DNA of 64,000 nucleotides from an uncultured Lachnospiraceae bacterium (GCA_947631955.1 CANRNJ010000003.1:157319-221318), one strand, 5' to 3'. Counted from the stretch's first letter, positions 45,037 to 54,028 are shown. Numbers and translations are program-made. The notes: generated by a model from the sequence alone, not told the origin.

Positions 45037-46275
45037 TTACTGAATCCTTTTTGCCACTACCACGAACCGTCCGTCTTCCTCTGAGTTGTCGCAGGTAGAA
45101 AGGGTGAGCAGTTCGTCCCCGTACACCGCCGTAACGCCGGTATCATACAAGGAAAGCGCCGCCATCTCCTGCATATTGGACTCAAATTCTTTCTCAGACG
45201 AGGCGTCTAAAAATTGGTAGTATTTGAATACGATCTCGTCCTCATTGTAGATCTTTGAACGAAAAACGTACATGACTTCATAGGTTCCCTTTTCATATAT
45301 GGTATCAAACCGGATCGTGGAATGTTCCTTCCCGTAATCCTCGCTGCTGTACTTGTTCAGGTTGCCGAACATCTTGCCTGATTTCATATGATGCCCGTAT
45401 ATGATCAGATTCGTGTTCCTGTGTACCACATCGCAGTCTTTATCCAGAAAAAGGCTGCCGTTTTTGTCATATTCCTGATTGTAGTTATGGTCCAGATAAT
45501 ATTCGTTGTTGACCGTCTGCATCACGGGGTAATCAATATCTGTATCGTCAATTTTGAGCCAGCCGATTAGGCTTTTGTTCTTGTTGTAAAGCGTCTGATA
45601 CTCTTCCAGCACCTTCAGCTCAACGTCGTCGTCTTCGGTATAATGGATCGTCACCCCTGACGTCCGCGCCGCCAGCGCCCGATTTCCTTTCAGTCCTGCA
45701 AGGGATCGGTACGCCGCGTCGGTCCTTCCCGCAAAATAATAATATACTCCGAAATAGGCAAAGCAGCCCGCCGCCACCACCGCGCACAGGGCGATCATGA
45801 GCCTGCGGCGCATTTCCCGTTTCTTTAACTCCTGCAGAATGACTTTCTGCATGTTTTTATCGTAACCGTTTAACGAGATATCGGCATTTTTTTGTTTTTT
45901 CCGGCCTTTTCCGGCGTCCGCCGTCTTAACGGAGATCCCGGCATCCGCCGTACTGCGGGCAGCTCCGGCGTCTTTGGCGGTATTCCCCGCCTTCTTTTTG
46001 GCTTTTCTGCCCGTCGGCAGCCTGCTGTCCTTATTGTATCCCCTGCGCTTATATTCCTGCGACAGTTCGTAGATCTCGTCGTCAAAATCGTTTCCTACGA
46101 TCGTTTCAAAGCGGTACCGTCCGGCCTGCATCTGATCGTACAGCGTAATGACCTCGCCCGGCTGCTCCATATGGACATGCCTTCTGATCTCTTCTATTTT
46201 GGCCTGATCCCGCAGCGCTGCCTTATAATCCGCTTCTGTCCGAAATCTTCTTCCGGCGACTTCAAACCCCTCCAT
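45037..46275 (-). CDS. Class B sortase with long cytoplasmic N-terminal extension
   Basis: A 412-aa transpeptidase. The catalytic domain contains His in NLIIYGHHMKSGK near 290, Cys395 in LLTLSTCDNS and Arg403 in DGRFVVVAKR, the class B arrangement. A single TM helix lies at about 159-183, preceded by an unusually long (about 150 aa) Lys/Ala-rich cytoplasmic region (GRKAKKKAGNTAKDAGAAR). It is expected to attach the two downstream LRR proteins to peptidoglycan through their (S/T)PxTG signals, which class B sortases of clostridia accept. It is first in the operon; the next start is 20 bp downstream. AAGGAG precedes the ATG. Confidence 0.93.
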   Translation of the reverse strand: MEGFEVAGRRFRTEADYKAALRDQAKIEEIRRHVHMEQPGEVITLYDQMQAGRYRFETIVGNDFDDEIYELSQEYKRRGYNKDSRLPTGRKAKKKAGNTAKDAGAARSTADAGISVKTADAGKGRKKQKNADISLNGYDKNMQKVILQELKKREMRRRLMIALCAVVAAGCFAYFGVYYYFAGRTDAAYRSLAGLKGNRALAARTSGVTIHYTEDDDVELKVLEEYQTLYNKNKSLIGWLKIDDTDIDYPVMQTVNNEYYLDHNYNQEYDKNGSLFLDKDCDVVHRNTNLIIYGHHMKSGKMFGNLNKYSSEDYGKEHSTIRFDTIYEKGTYEVMYVFRSKIYNEDEIVFKYYQFLDASSEKEFESNMQEMAALSLYDTGVTAVYGDELLTLSTCDNSEEDGRFVVVAKRIQ

Positions 46276-46342
46276 GGGGATCTCTCCTTTTCCGAATATA
46301 TGAGCCGTATGACCACACTCTGACCCACTAACATATAGTTTA

Positions 46343-46370
46343 ATTTTACTATATATTGAGATTTATGCAA
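46343..46370 (-). promoter_or_regulatory. Promoter of the sortase/LRR operon
   Basis: TTGCAT (46365-46370) and TAAAAT (46343-46348) on the minus strand, 16-base spacer, about 68 bp before the sortase start. Confidence 0.6.
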
Positions 46371-46456
46371 GTGTTTTGATTAAAAATCCACAAGTCGGAC
46401 ACATTTTTTTGCCTCCGGCGGGGAAGTACGGCGCATCCCGTGATCATTTTTTATTC

Positions 46457-46483
46457 ACACTTTCTGCGCTGCGCCATAAGATA
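46457..46483 (+). promoter_or_regulatory. Candidate sigma-K-type sporulation promoter
   Basis: AC (46457-46458), 16 bases, then CATAAGATA (46475-46483), matching the mother-cell sigma-K pattern AC-N16-CATAnnnTA. It precedes the cysteine-rich gene by about 30 bp. No TTGACA-like box is present. Confidence 0.55.
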
Positions 46484-46513
46484 AACCATAAATAACATTT
46501 GGAGGCTATGGAA

Positions 46514-46750
46514 ATGAGTGATTTATCGGCAACACAATGCGGATGCAGCAACAATAACAACGGCGGATTCTTCGGCGGCGGATGCAGTTCCATCATCTGG
46601 CTGCTTCTGCTGTTATCCGCCTGCGGCGGCGACAATGACGGATGCGGATGCGGCGGCAGCAACGGCTTTGGCCTGTTCAACAACAACGGCAGCAGCTGCT
46701 GTAATACATTGATCTGGTTATTGATCCTTTCAAGCTGCTGCGGCAACTAA
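46514..46750 (+). CDS. Cysteine/glycine/asparagine-rich small protein, spore-coat-like
   Basis: A 78-aa protein beginning MSDLSATQCGCSNNN, with 11 Cys, many Gly and Asn, and two hydrophobic runs (CSSIIWLLLLLSACGG and CCNTLIWLLILSSCCGN). GGAGG lies eight bases before ATG 46514; an earlier in-frame ATG is only two bases from it. The composition resembles 'high-cysteine chorion-like' small proteins of clostridia, often presumed to be spore-coat components, and the upstream sequence resembles a sigma-K promoter. A terminator follows. The function is inferred only from composition and promoter. Confidence 0.75.
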   Translation: MSDLSATQCGCSNNNNGGFFGGGCSSIIWLLLLLSACGGDNDGCGCGGSNGFGLFNNNGSSCCNTLIWLLILSSCCGN

Positions 46751-46793
46751 CAGACCGCGAACATCCCCTTTACACATCTATTACTTCACGTCT

Positions 46794-46832
46794 GAGAAAA
46801 TAGGCTCTGCTCCTTAAGAGCCTATTTTTCTC
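46794..46832 (+). terminator. Rho-independent terminator after the cysteine-rich gene
   Basis: Stem GAGAAAATAGGCTC / GAGCCTATTTTTCTC, ten-base loop, T-run inside the 3' arm, 44 bases after the stop codon. Confidence 0.85.
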
Positions 46833-46885
46833 ACATGCGGCATATACATGTATGAGAAACCGCGGGCATCAGGAAGGCGTATCCT

Positions 46886-47455
46886 ATGGCAGCAAAAAAC
46901 GAGGAAGCAGAAAACGTTATGGCATTCGATGCCTTGTACACGACTAATCAGATCCAAAAGATCAAGGTTCTTCTCCCCTACATAGAACCTGCCATGCAAA
47001 AGCATCTGGCGGTCTATATTAAATATATGGAGCTGCAATACACATTGAAATATGTCCGAAGACATCCTCTTCAGATACACGGATGCAGTCTTTCTTCCGG
47101 CAATGGCGAAAAACCCGATCTGTGCGCGCTGTGCCGCCAGCTGGCTCTCTACTCTTCACCGGAAGAGATCCGGCAGCTGGAACAGCTGCAGAACATGCTG
47201 CAGACCATGGAAACGATGCAGGAAATGTCACAGGCGATGTCCGTCCTGAACGAGATCTTTCCGGAAATGTCTGCCGCTCCGCCTTTCGGAAGCGGCTCTG
47301 TATCCTCCGATGCGGATGAAACAGAGTCCGCGCAGACGGGCAGCTTTTCCGCACTGGACATGATGATGAACATGCTGACGCCTGAACAGAAAGCGATGTA
47401 TGAGATGTTTCAACAGCAAAATTCAGATTCAGATAAGGAGAATACCGGATCATGA
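46886..47455 (+). CDS. Small soluble protein of unknown function
   Basis: A 189-aa protein. The first half is helical (KIKVLLPYIEPAMQKHLAVY, IKYMELQYTLKYVRRHP). The middle has CALCRQLALYSSPEEIRQLE. A Met-rich region follows (LQNMLQTMETMQEMSQAMS) and the end is acidic/Ser-rich. There is no signal peptide or TM. AGGAAGG lies eight bases before the ATG. It overlaps the next gene by 4 bp (ATGA), so the two are translated together. I do not recognise a named family, but relatives with this opening seem familiar in Lachnospiraceae. Confidence 0.8.
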   Translation: MAAKNEEAENVMAFDALYTTNQIQKIKVLLPYIEPAMQKHLAVYIKYMELQYTLKYVRRHPLQIHGCSLSSGNGEKPDLCALCRQLALYSSPEEIRQLEQLQNMLQTMETMQEMSQAMSVLNEIFPEMSAAPPFGSGSVSSDADETESAQTGSFSALDMMMNMLTPEQKAMYEMFQQQNSDSDKENTGS

Positions 47456-47745
47456 CAGGAAACTGGATGGAAGACCCTGCCGTAGCCCATATCGACAGGA
47501 ACAAACTGGATTTTCTACAGGCGCTCTTCTACGAGAGCCGCTCTCTCACCAAAGAGCAGATGCTGCCCTTCTTTCTGGCCGCCGCCAAAAGGAGCCGGGA
47601 CAGCCACATTTCTTTCAGCCGGGAAGAGATCGAAACGATCACGTCCGCGATACGCAGATATTCCTCCCCGGAGGAGGCGGAGAAGATCGACCGGTTCATG
47701 AAGCTGCGCCAGACGCAGCCCCCTAAGTCCCCGCCCATCCGGTAA
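47452..47745 (+). CDS. Small soluble protein of unknown function, coupled to the preceding gene
   Basis: A 97-aa protein, MTGNWMEDPAVAHIDRNKLD to a Pro-rich end. It contains SKEEMLPFF-like LTKEQMLPFFLAAAKRSRD and FSREEIETITSAIRRYSSPEE; the YSSPEE element also occurs in the upstream protein. Start ATG and upstream stop share ATGA. Helical and soluble, with no enzyme signature. Confidence 0.8.
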   Translation: MTGNWMEDPAVAHIDRNKLDFLQALFYESRSLTKEQMLPFFLAAAKRSRDSHISFSREEIETITSAIRRYSSPEEAEKIDRFMKLRQTQPPKSPPIR

Positions 47746-47750
47746 TGCGC

Positions 47751-47786
47751 AAAAAAACGTCAGGAACGTTTGTCCCTGACGCATTT
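47751..47786. terminator. Bidirectional terminator between the small-gene pair and leuS
   Basis: Hairpin CGTCAGGAAC-GTTT-GTCCCTGACG (one mismatch) flanked by seven A on one side and CATTTTCC on the other, so it can end transcripts from both directions. Confidence 0.75.
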
Positions 47787-47803
47787 TCCTATCCGTTATT
47801 TCT

Positions 47804-50332
47804 TTATTTCTGAACGATGTTGACGATCCTTCCCGGAACATAGATCTCTTTTACAATGGTTCCGGTCAGCTTGTCGGCCACCGTTTCTTTTGCCTTGGCG
47901 ATCACTTCGTCTTTCGGATCGTCTTTGCCGATCGCAAGAGTCGCTCTGGTCTTGCCGTTGATCTGCACGGCGATCTCCACGGTATGCTCCACCGTCTTGG
48001 CCTCCTCATACGACGGCCATGTGCTCTGATATAAGCGGCCCTCAAATCCGACCGTCTGCCACAGTTCTTCCGTGATATGAGGCGCCACCGGGTTCAGCAT
48101 CGTAAGGAGCGTCTTGAACTCTCCTTTCGTCACGGCGTTTTTCTTGTAAAATTCATTGATAAGCGCCATCATTGCGGCGATCGCCGTATTGTATTTGAGG
48201 TTCTCGAAATCGCTGCTGACTTTCTTGATCGTCTGATGCATCTTCGTTTCAAGATCCGCGGAATAATTCATGTCGTCCGTCAGGATGTCCTGCAGTTTCC
48301 ACACTCTCTCCAAGAATCTGCGGCAGCCTTTGACGCCGTCCTCGCTCCACCCGGCGCTCAGTTCAAACGCTCCGATGAACATCTCGTAAGTTCTCAGGGT
48401 ATCCGCTCCGTATTCGGTCACGATGTCGTCCGGATTCACCACGTTTCCAAGCGACTTGGACATCTTTACGACCGGATGATCGGCCATCTCGCCGTATTTT
48501 TCTTTCAGGGCTTCCCTCGCCTTTTTCTCGCTCCCGTATTCGGCGACCAGTTTTTCCTGCTCTTTGACGGGCATATTTGCAAAATTATGCGGATTCAGCC
48601 CCAGGATCATGCCATGCGAAGTCCTCTTCGCATACGGCTCCGGACAGGGAACCACTTTCTGATCGTAGAGGAACTTGTGCCAGAATCTGGAATACAAAAG
48701 GTGCAGCGTGGTATGCTCCATACCGCCGTTGTACCAGTCTACCGGCATCCAATACTCCAGCGCTTCTTTGCTTGCGAGCGCCTCGGTATTGCAGGGATCC
48801 GTGTATCTGAGGAAATACCACGAGGAGCCAGCCCATTGCGGCATCGTATCCGTTTCTCTCTTCGCCGGGCCTTTGCAGCACGGGCATGTGGTATTGACCC
48901 AATCGGTCATGAGCGCCAGGGGCGACTCTCCGGTATCGGTAGGCATATAGCTGTCCACCTCAGGCAGTTCCAGAGGCAGTTCGCTCTCGTCCAGAGGCAC
49001 ATAGCCGCATTTCTCACAATGGACGATCGGAATGGGCTCGCCCCAGTAACGCTGTCTGGAAAATACCCAGTCCCTCAATTTAAAATTCGTCTTGGCGCAT
49101 CCGATCCCTTTCTCTTCCAGAAAGGCGATCATTCTGGCCTTTGCGTCCTCCACGCTGAGTCCGTTGAGGAAACCGGAATTGACGATGGTTCCCGTGGCAA
49201 CGTCCGTGTACACTTCTTCCTGAACGTTTCTGCCTCCGGCCACCACTTCTATGATCGGCAGGCCGAATTTCTTGGCGAAGTCCCAGTCTCTTTCATCGTG
49301 CGCCGGTACAGCCATGATGGCGCCCGTGCCGTAACTCATGAGTACATAATCCGAAACGAAGATCGGGATCTCCACGTCGTTCACGGGATTTACCGCCGTG
49401 AGGCCGTCGATCCGGACGCCGGTTTTGTCCTTGGCCAGTTCGGCGCGCTCAAAATCCGATTTTCTCGCGGCCTGCGCGCGGTATGCCTCCACCTCGCTCC
49501 AGTTTTTGATATCGTCCTTATATTTGTCCAGAAGCGGATGTTCCGGGGACATGACCATATAGGTGACGCCGAAGAGCGTATCGCATCTGGTCGTGTAGAT
49601 GCGCATCTTATCTTCCTTGCCCTTGATGGTAAAATCCACTTCCGCGCCGGTAGACTTGCCGATCCAGTTTTTCTGGGAAACTTTGACCCTCTCCACATAG
49701 TCCACCGTGTCAAGGCCTTCGATCAGCTTATCCGCATACTCGGTGATCTTAAGCATCCACTGGCTCTTGACTTTGCGGATCACCTCGGAACCGCAGCGCT
49801 CGCAGACGCCGTTCACCACTTCCTCGTTGGCAAGGCCGACTTTACAGGAAGTACACCAGTTGATCGGCATTTCCGCCTTGTAGGCAAGGCCTGCCTTGAA
49901 CAGTTTCAAAAAGATCCACTGGGTCCATTTGTAATACCCCGGATCCGTCGTATTGACTTCCCTGTCCCAGTCGAACGAATAGCCCAGCGAATGGAGCTGG
50001 CTCTTAAAACGCGCCACGTTGTTCTTCGTCACGATCTTGGGATGAATGTGATTCTGGATCGCATAGTTCTCCGTCGGAAGCCCGAACGCGTCCCATCCCA
50101 TCGGATAGAGCACGTTGTATCCCTGCATCCTTCTCTTTCTCGCAACGATATCGAGCGCCGTATACGGTCTTGGATGTCCGACATGAAGCCCCTGTCCCGA
50201 CGGATACGGAAATTCTACCAGTGCATAATATTTCGGTTTGGAATAATCGTCGGAGGTTTTAAACGCCTTCTCGTCATCCCAGATCTTCTGCCATTTTGTT
50301 TCCACTTCTCTGTGATTGTAAACTTGTGCCAT
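47804..50332 (-). CDS. leuS: Leucyl-tRNA synthetase
   Basis: An 842-aa class I aminoacyl-tRNA synthetase. HVGH (HIGH) is near residue 49 in [18 protein letters not shown], the KMSKS loop in [18 protein letters not shown] near 620, and the editing domain in the middle ([18 protein letters not shown] lies in the catalytic part). The four-Cys zinc site reads [23 protein letters not shown], split into CTSC and CERC. It charges tRNA-Leu. ATG 50332 follows GGTGG by five bases; the ATG four codons earlier has no site of its own. It is transcribed from a promoter at 50389-50418; no T-box precedes it. Confidence 0.96.
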   Translation of the reverse strand: MAQVYNHREVETKWQKIWDDEKAFKTSDDYSKPKYYALVEFPYPSGQGLHVGHPRPYTALDIVARKRRMQGYNVLYPMGWDAFGLPTENYAIQNHIHPKIVTKNNVARFKSQLHSLGYSFDWDREVNTTDPGYYKWTQWIFLKLFKAGLAYKAEMPINWCTSCKVGLANEEVVNGVCERCGSEVIRKVKSQWMLKITEYADKLIEGLDTVDYVERVKVSQKNWIGKSTGAEVDFTIKGKEDKMRIYTTRCDTLFGVTYMVMSPEHPLLDKYKDDIKNWSEVEAYRAQAARKSDFERAELAKDKTGVRIDGLTAVNPVNDVEIPIFVSDYVLMSYGTGAIMAVPAHDERDWDFAKKFGLPIIEVVAGGRNVQEEVYTDVATGTIVNSGFLNGLSVEDAKARMIAFLEEKGIGCAKTNFKLRDWVFSRQRYWGEPIPIVHCEKCGYVPLDESELPLELPEVDSYMPTDTGESPLALMTDWVNTTCPCCKGPAKRETDTMPQWAGSSWYFLRYTDPCNTEALASKEALEYWMPVDWYNGGMEHTTLHLLYSRFWHKFLYDQKVVPCPEPYAKRTSHGMILGLNPHNFANMPVKEQEKLVAEYGSEKKAREALKEKYGEMADHPVVKMSKSLGNVVNPDDIVTEYGADTLRTYEMFIGAFELSAGWSEDGVKGCRRFLERVWKLQDILTDDMNYSADLETKMHQTIKKVSSDFENLKYNTAIAAMMALINEFYKKNAVTKGEFKTLLTMLNPVAPHITEELWQTVGFEGRLYQSTWPSYEEAKTVEHTVEIAVQINGKTRATLAIGKDDPKDEVIAKAKETVADKLTGTIVKEIYVPGRIVNIVQK

Positions 50333-50388
50333 CTGTTCCACCATTCCGAAGCGTCCACGCTTCTATCTCATAATAAACAACTAGTATC

Positions 50389-50418
50389 ATTATCGTGATA
50401 TGGGATCGATTTGTCAAC
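50389..50418 (-). promoter_or_regulatory. leuS promoter with overlapping palindrome
   Basis: TTGACA (50413-50418) and GATAAT (50389-50394) on the minus strand, 18-base spacer. CATTATC-NN-GATAATG (50388-50403) forms an inverted repeat over the -10 region, a possible operator. Confidence 0.6.
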
Positions 50419-50451
50419 CTTTATCTTAAGATTGCAGGACATCGTGCGGAC

Positions 50452-50482
50452 ATAGAAACAGGGCATGTTTCCATGCCCTGTC
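50452..50482 (-). terminator. Hairpin after the EF-G paralogue
   Basis: Perfect ten-base-pair stem ACAGGGCATG-TTTC-CATGCCCTGT (50459-50482) about 120 bp after the stop, with a short T-rich run downstream. The region 50345-50600 holds no gene apart from this and the leuS promoter. Confidence 0.5.
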
Positions 50483-50602
50483 CCTATAAAAAACCTTCTC
50501 TATCGCTGCAGGCGATAACAACATTCCGCAAGACATTCCCCTTCTGCCCTGCATTGCATACCGCGCCGGCACATATGCCTGCCGGCTTAAACTGCCTAAG
50601 CG

Positions 50603-52696
50603 CTATGCCTCGCTTCCTGCCTCGGCCACTTTTCCGGCTCTGGCTTCCACTTCTTTCTCCTGAACGTCACCCGGCGCCTGTTCGTACCTCGCGAACTCGT
50701 ATTTATAGGTTCCGCGTCCGCCGGTCATGGAGCGCAGATCGGTACAGTACCCGTTCAGACATGCTACGGGGATATCCGCCTCGACTACCGTCCTGCCGCC
50801 GCCCGCCGGGTTCATTCCGAGCACTCTGCCCCGCCGCTTGTTCAGATCGCCCATAATATCGCCCGTATAGGTATCCGGGACAGTGACCTGAAGGTTTGCG
50901 ATCGGCTCAAGGAGCACCGGACCGGCTTCCATGAATCCTTTCTTGAACGCTTGGATCGTCGCCATCTTAAACGCCATTTCGGAGGAATCGACCGGATGGT
51001 AGGAGCCGTCGTACAGGATCGCCTTGACGCCCACTACCGGATAGGCCGCAAGCGGTCCGCTCGCCACGGAATCCTGAAGTCCTTTTTCGACAGCCGGGAA
51101 ATAGTTCTTCGGCACCGCGCCGCCCACTACTTCCTGCTCGAACACATAAGGTTCCTCCAGACTGCCGGAAGGCTCAAACCGCATCTTGACATGGCCGTAC
51201 TGCCCGTGTCCTCCCGACTGCTTCTTATACTTATATTCCACATCCGATTTCTTGCGTATCGTTTCTCTGTATGCGATCTTCGGATCGGACAGTTCGATCT
51301 CCGCCTTGTACTCGTTGAGGAGCCTGCTCGCGACTACGTCCAGATGAAGTTCTCCCATGCCGTACAGCAGCGTCTGCTTGTTCTCCGCATCGTTGACGAC
51401 CCACAGCGTCTGATCCTCGTGCCGCATCTTCTGCAGAGCCTGCGCGACCTTATCTACATCGCCTTTATTCTTTGCGCGGTATCTCTTGCATGTGTACGGC
51501 GTGGAGATCTCGGTCTTGCCGTAGCGGATGATCCTCGCCTTCGTGGACAGGGTGTTGCCCGTTCTTGCCGCCGTCAGCTTAGCGATCGCGCCGATATCGC
51601 CCGCATGAAGTTCCTTCACCTCAATGGGTCTGCTGCCCTGAAGCACATAGATCTTGCTGACCCTCTCCTCCACTTCCTTTTCATCGTTGTAGATCATGTC
51701 GTCGTTCTTGAACACGCCGGAGCATACCTTGATCAGCGAATACTTGCCGATAAAGGGATCCACGATCGTCTTAAAGATATAAGCGGACTTCGGTTTTGAG
51801 AAATCATAATTGGCCTGAAAGATCTCGTTGCTCTTCAGATCGATCCCGGCGATCTCCCGGTTCTCCGGACTCGGCATGTATTTTACGATATCGTCCAAAA
51901 GCGTATAAATGCCCTGGCACAATATGTTGGAACCCATCGACATGGGCACTATGCTTCCATCCATGACATTGTTGCGCAGCGCCGCACGGATCTCGGCCTC
52001 CGAGAAGCTGTCGCCGTTGAAATACCGCTCCATAAATTCTTCGCTTGTTTCCGCAACGGCTTCCATCAGCGTGTCCCTGCATATCTGCAGATTATCTTTG
52101 CTGTAATCCGGCATCTCACACTCGACCACTTCCTTGCCTTCCCAGCGGTAAGCCTGCTCCGTGATAACATTGATGTATCCCACAAACTTCTCGTTCTCGC
52201 GGATCGGCAGGTGGAACGGAGCCATCTTCTTGCCGTACCGTTCCGACATATCCTCCACTACCTGACGGAAGGACGCATTGTCGATATCCATATCCGTGAC
52301 GAACACGAACCGGGGCAGTTTGTATTTATCGCACAGCTCCCACGCCTTCTCGGTGCCGACTTCCACGCCCGCCTTGCCGGATACGACGATGATCGCGGCG
52401 TCCGCCGCGCTGGCCGCCTCTTCCACTTCCCCCACAAAATCAAAGAATCCGGGCGTATCCAGTACATTGATCTTGACATCCTCCCACTCGATCGGAATGA
52501 CCGACGAAGCGATGGATATATGGCGCTTCTGCTCCTCTTTGCCGAAATCGCTCACCGTATTTCCATCGTCTACTTTGCCCATTCTTGAAGTGATGCCGGA
52601 CAGGTATGCCATCGCCTCAACCAGACTGGTCTTTCCACAGCCGCCATGTCCGAGCAAAACCACATTACGAATCTTATCAGTTGTGTAAATATTCAT
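50603..52696 (-). CDS. Elongation factor G paralogue (EF-G-like GTPase)
   Basis: A 697-aa five-domain translational GTPase starting MNIYTTDKIRNVV. ATG 52696 is ten bases after GGAGG. G1 is LLGHGGCGKTSLVEA and G3 is VLDTPGFFDFVGE. Switch 1 (SDFGKEEQKRHISI) lacks the EF-G sequence. G4 reads FVTDMD instead of NKMD. Domains II-V follow in the ordinary order (QSGGHGQYGHVKMRFEP lies in domain IV). This is the EF-G2-like class rather than the main FusA; such proteins may act in recycling, stress or antibiotic response. A sigma-A promoter is present. Confidence 0.88.
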   Translation of the reverse strand: MNIYTTDKIRNVVLLGHGGCGKTSLVEAMAYLSGITSRMGKVDDGNTVSDFGKEEQKRHISIASSVIPIEWEDVKINVLDTPGFFDFVGEVEEAASAADAAIIVVSGKAGVEVGTEKAWELCDKYKLPRFVFVTDMDIDNASFRQVVEDMSERYGKKMAPFHLPIRENEKFVGYINVITEQAYRWEGKEVVECEMPDYSKDNLQICRDTLMEAVAETSEEFMERYFNGDSFSEAEIRAALRNNVMDGSIVPMSMGSNILCQGIYTLLDDIVKYMPSPENREIAGIDLKSNEIFQANYDFSKPKSAYIFKTIVDPFIGKYSLIKVCSGVFKNDDMIYNDEKEVEERVSKIYVLQGSRPIEVKELHAGDIGAIAKLTAARTGNTLSTKARIIRYGKTEISTPYTCKRYRAKNKGDVDKVAQALQKMRHEDQTLWVVNDAENKQTLLYGMGELHLDVVASRLLNEYKAEIELSDPKIAYRETIRKKSDVEYKYKKQSGGHGQYGHVKMRFEPSGSLEEPYVFEQEVVGGAVPKNYFPAVEKGLQDSVASGPLAAYPVVGVKAILYDGSYHPVDSSEMAFKMATIQAFKKGFMEAGPVLLEPIANLQVTVPDTYTGDIMGDLNKRRGRVLGMNPAGGGRTVVEADIPVACLNGYCTDLRSMTGGRGTYKYEFARYEQAPGDVQEKEVEARAGKVAEAGSEA

Positions 52697-52782
52697 TTCA
52701 CGCAATCCTCCAGTTCTGTTATTCACTCATGATTGGGCAAATTGTTCCGTTTTCGTTCTCCCCAAGCACAAATTGTAAGTAT

Positions 52783-52811
52783 ATTTTACTAAGTTTTAGC
52801 AGAAATTTCAA
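52783..52811 (-). promoter_or_regulatory. Promoter of the EF-G paralogue
   Basis: TTGAAA (52806-52811) and TAAAAT (52783-52788) on the minus strand, 17-base spacer. Confidence 0.65.
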
Positions 52812-52857
52812 TATCTTTTATGCGAAATGTATAAATATGATCTATAAATATCTCCTC

Positions 52858-52886
52858 TTGTGACCAAACCCCTAAAATGCTATACT
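52858..52886 (+). promoter_or_regulatory. Promoter of tyrA-aroA
   Basis: TTGTGA (52858-52863) and TATACT (52881-52886), 17-base spacer. It is followed by the palindrome CTGTATACAG (52885-52894). Confidence 0.7.
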
Positions 52887-52930
52887 GTATACAGACAAAA
52901 GGCACCGCCTTGGTCGGAAAGGCATTTATC

Positions 52931-54028
52931 ATGAATACTCTTACCTGTGGATTTATCGGGCTTGGACTGATCGGAGGCTCCATAGCCAAGGCGGTCCGCG
53001 CCGCCGTTCCGGACGCCCGTCTGATCTCATACGACACGAACCCCGCGTCACTTCAGCTTGCATACGACGAACATATCATCGACGAGCCGCGCCGTTCTAT
53101 AGACGATGCGTTCGCCTCCTGCGACTACATATTCCTGTGCGCCCCGGTTTCGTATAACGAGGCCAATCTTTTGGCGCTCAAAAAATATCTGTCGCCCCGC
53201 ACGATCCTGACGGACGTGGGGAGCGTCAAGACAGGGATCCACAGGCAGGCGGAGGCTCTCGGCCTTAATGACCGCTTCATCGGCGGACACCCCATGACCG
53301 GATCCGAGCGTTTCGGCTACGCCAACTCCAACGCTTCGCTTCTGGAAAACGCCTACTATATCCTGACCCCGTCGGAGAGCGTGCCGCAGGAGATGCTGGA
53401 GCGGTACCGCAGTCTGGTCCGGTCGCTCGGCGCGATCCCGCTCGTTCTTGGCTATGAGGAACACGACTACGTCACGGCGGCCATCTCGCATCTGCCGCAT
53501 GTGATCGCCGCTTCTCTGGTGAATCTGGTCCGCAGTTCCGACACCGAAAAAGGCATCATGAAAATGATCGCCGCAGGAGGATTCAAAGATATCACGCGGA
53601 TCGCCTCCTCCTCCCCGGATATGTGGCAGCAGATATGCCTGAGCAACACGGACAACATCGTGTCCCTTTTAAAAGATTATATCCGATCGCTGGACGACGT
53701 TCTGGACAGTCTGGACAGCCGCAGCGCCGACACCCTGTACCGGTTCTTCGACAGCGCGCGCAGCTACCGGGAAACTCTTGCCGACATCTCCAGCGGCCCG
53801 CTCAAAGCGGAATATGTATTTACCGCGGATATCGAGGACAAACCGGGCGCCATCGCCGCCATCGCGTCCCTGCTCGCGGCGCATGACGTGAGCATCAAGA
53901 ACATCGGGATCAATCACAACCGGGAATTTGCGGAAGGCGCGCTCAGGATCGAATTTTACGACAGGGATTCGATCGACCGGGCGATCGGGATCATGTCAGA
54001 ACAGGGCTATAAGCTTCATACGAAATAG
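52931..54028 (+). CDS. tyrA: Prephenate dehydrogenase with ACT domain
   Basis: A 365-aa enzyme. The NAD-binding start is CGFIGLGLIGGSIAKAV, the catalytic region includes HPMTGSERFGYAN, and a C-terminal ACT domain (KPGAIAAIASLLAAHDVSIKNIGI) gives tyrosine feedback. It converts prephenate to 4-hydroxyphenylpyruvate for tyrosine. ATG 52931 was chosen for GGAAAGG eight bases upstream. It is followed by aroA, 94 bp downstream. Confidence 0.95.
   Translation: MNTLTCGFIGLGLIGGSIAKAVRAAVPDARLISYDTNPASLQLAYDEHIIDEPRRSIDDAFASCDYIFLCAPVSYNEANLLALKKYLSPRTILTDVGSVKTGIHRQAEALGLNDRFIGGHPMTGSERFGYANSNASLLENAYYILTPSESVPQEMLERYRSLVRSLGAIPLVLGYEEHDYVTAAISHLPHVIAASLVNLVRSSDTEKGIMKMIAAGGFKDITRIASSSPDMWQQICLSNTDNIVSLLKDYIRSLDDVLDSLDSRSADTLYRFFDSARSYRETLADISSGPLKAEYVFTADIEDKPGAIAAIASLLAAHDVSIKNIGINHNREFAEGALRIEFYDRDSIDRAIGIMSEQGYKLHTK

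Noticed and set aside
48077-50398. A 773-codon open frame on the plus strand.
   Set aside because: It lies antisense to leuS, which has all its expected motifs and correct length. The plus frame has Arg/His-rich composition typical of an antisense shadow.
50333-50602. T-box upstream of leuS.
   Set aside because: No AGGGTGGTACCGCGG-like sequence or antiterminator is visible; only a promoter, a palindrome and a terminator.
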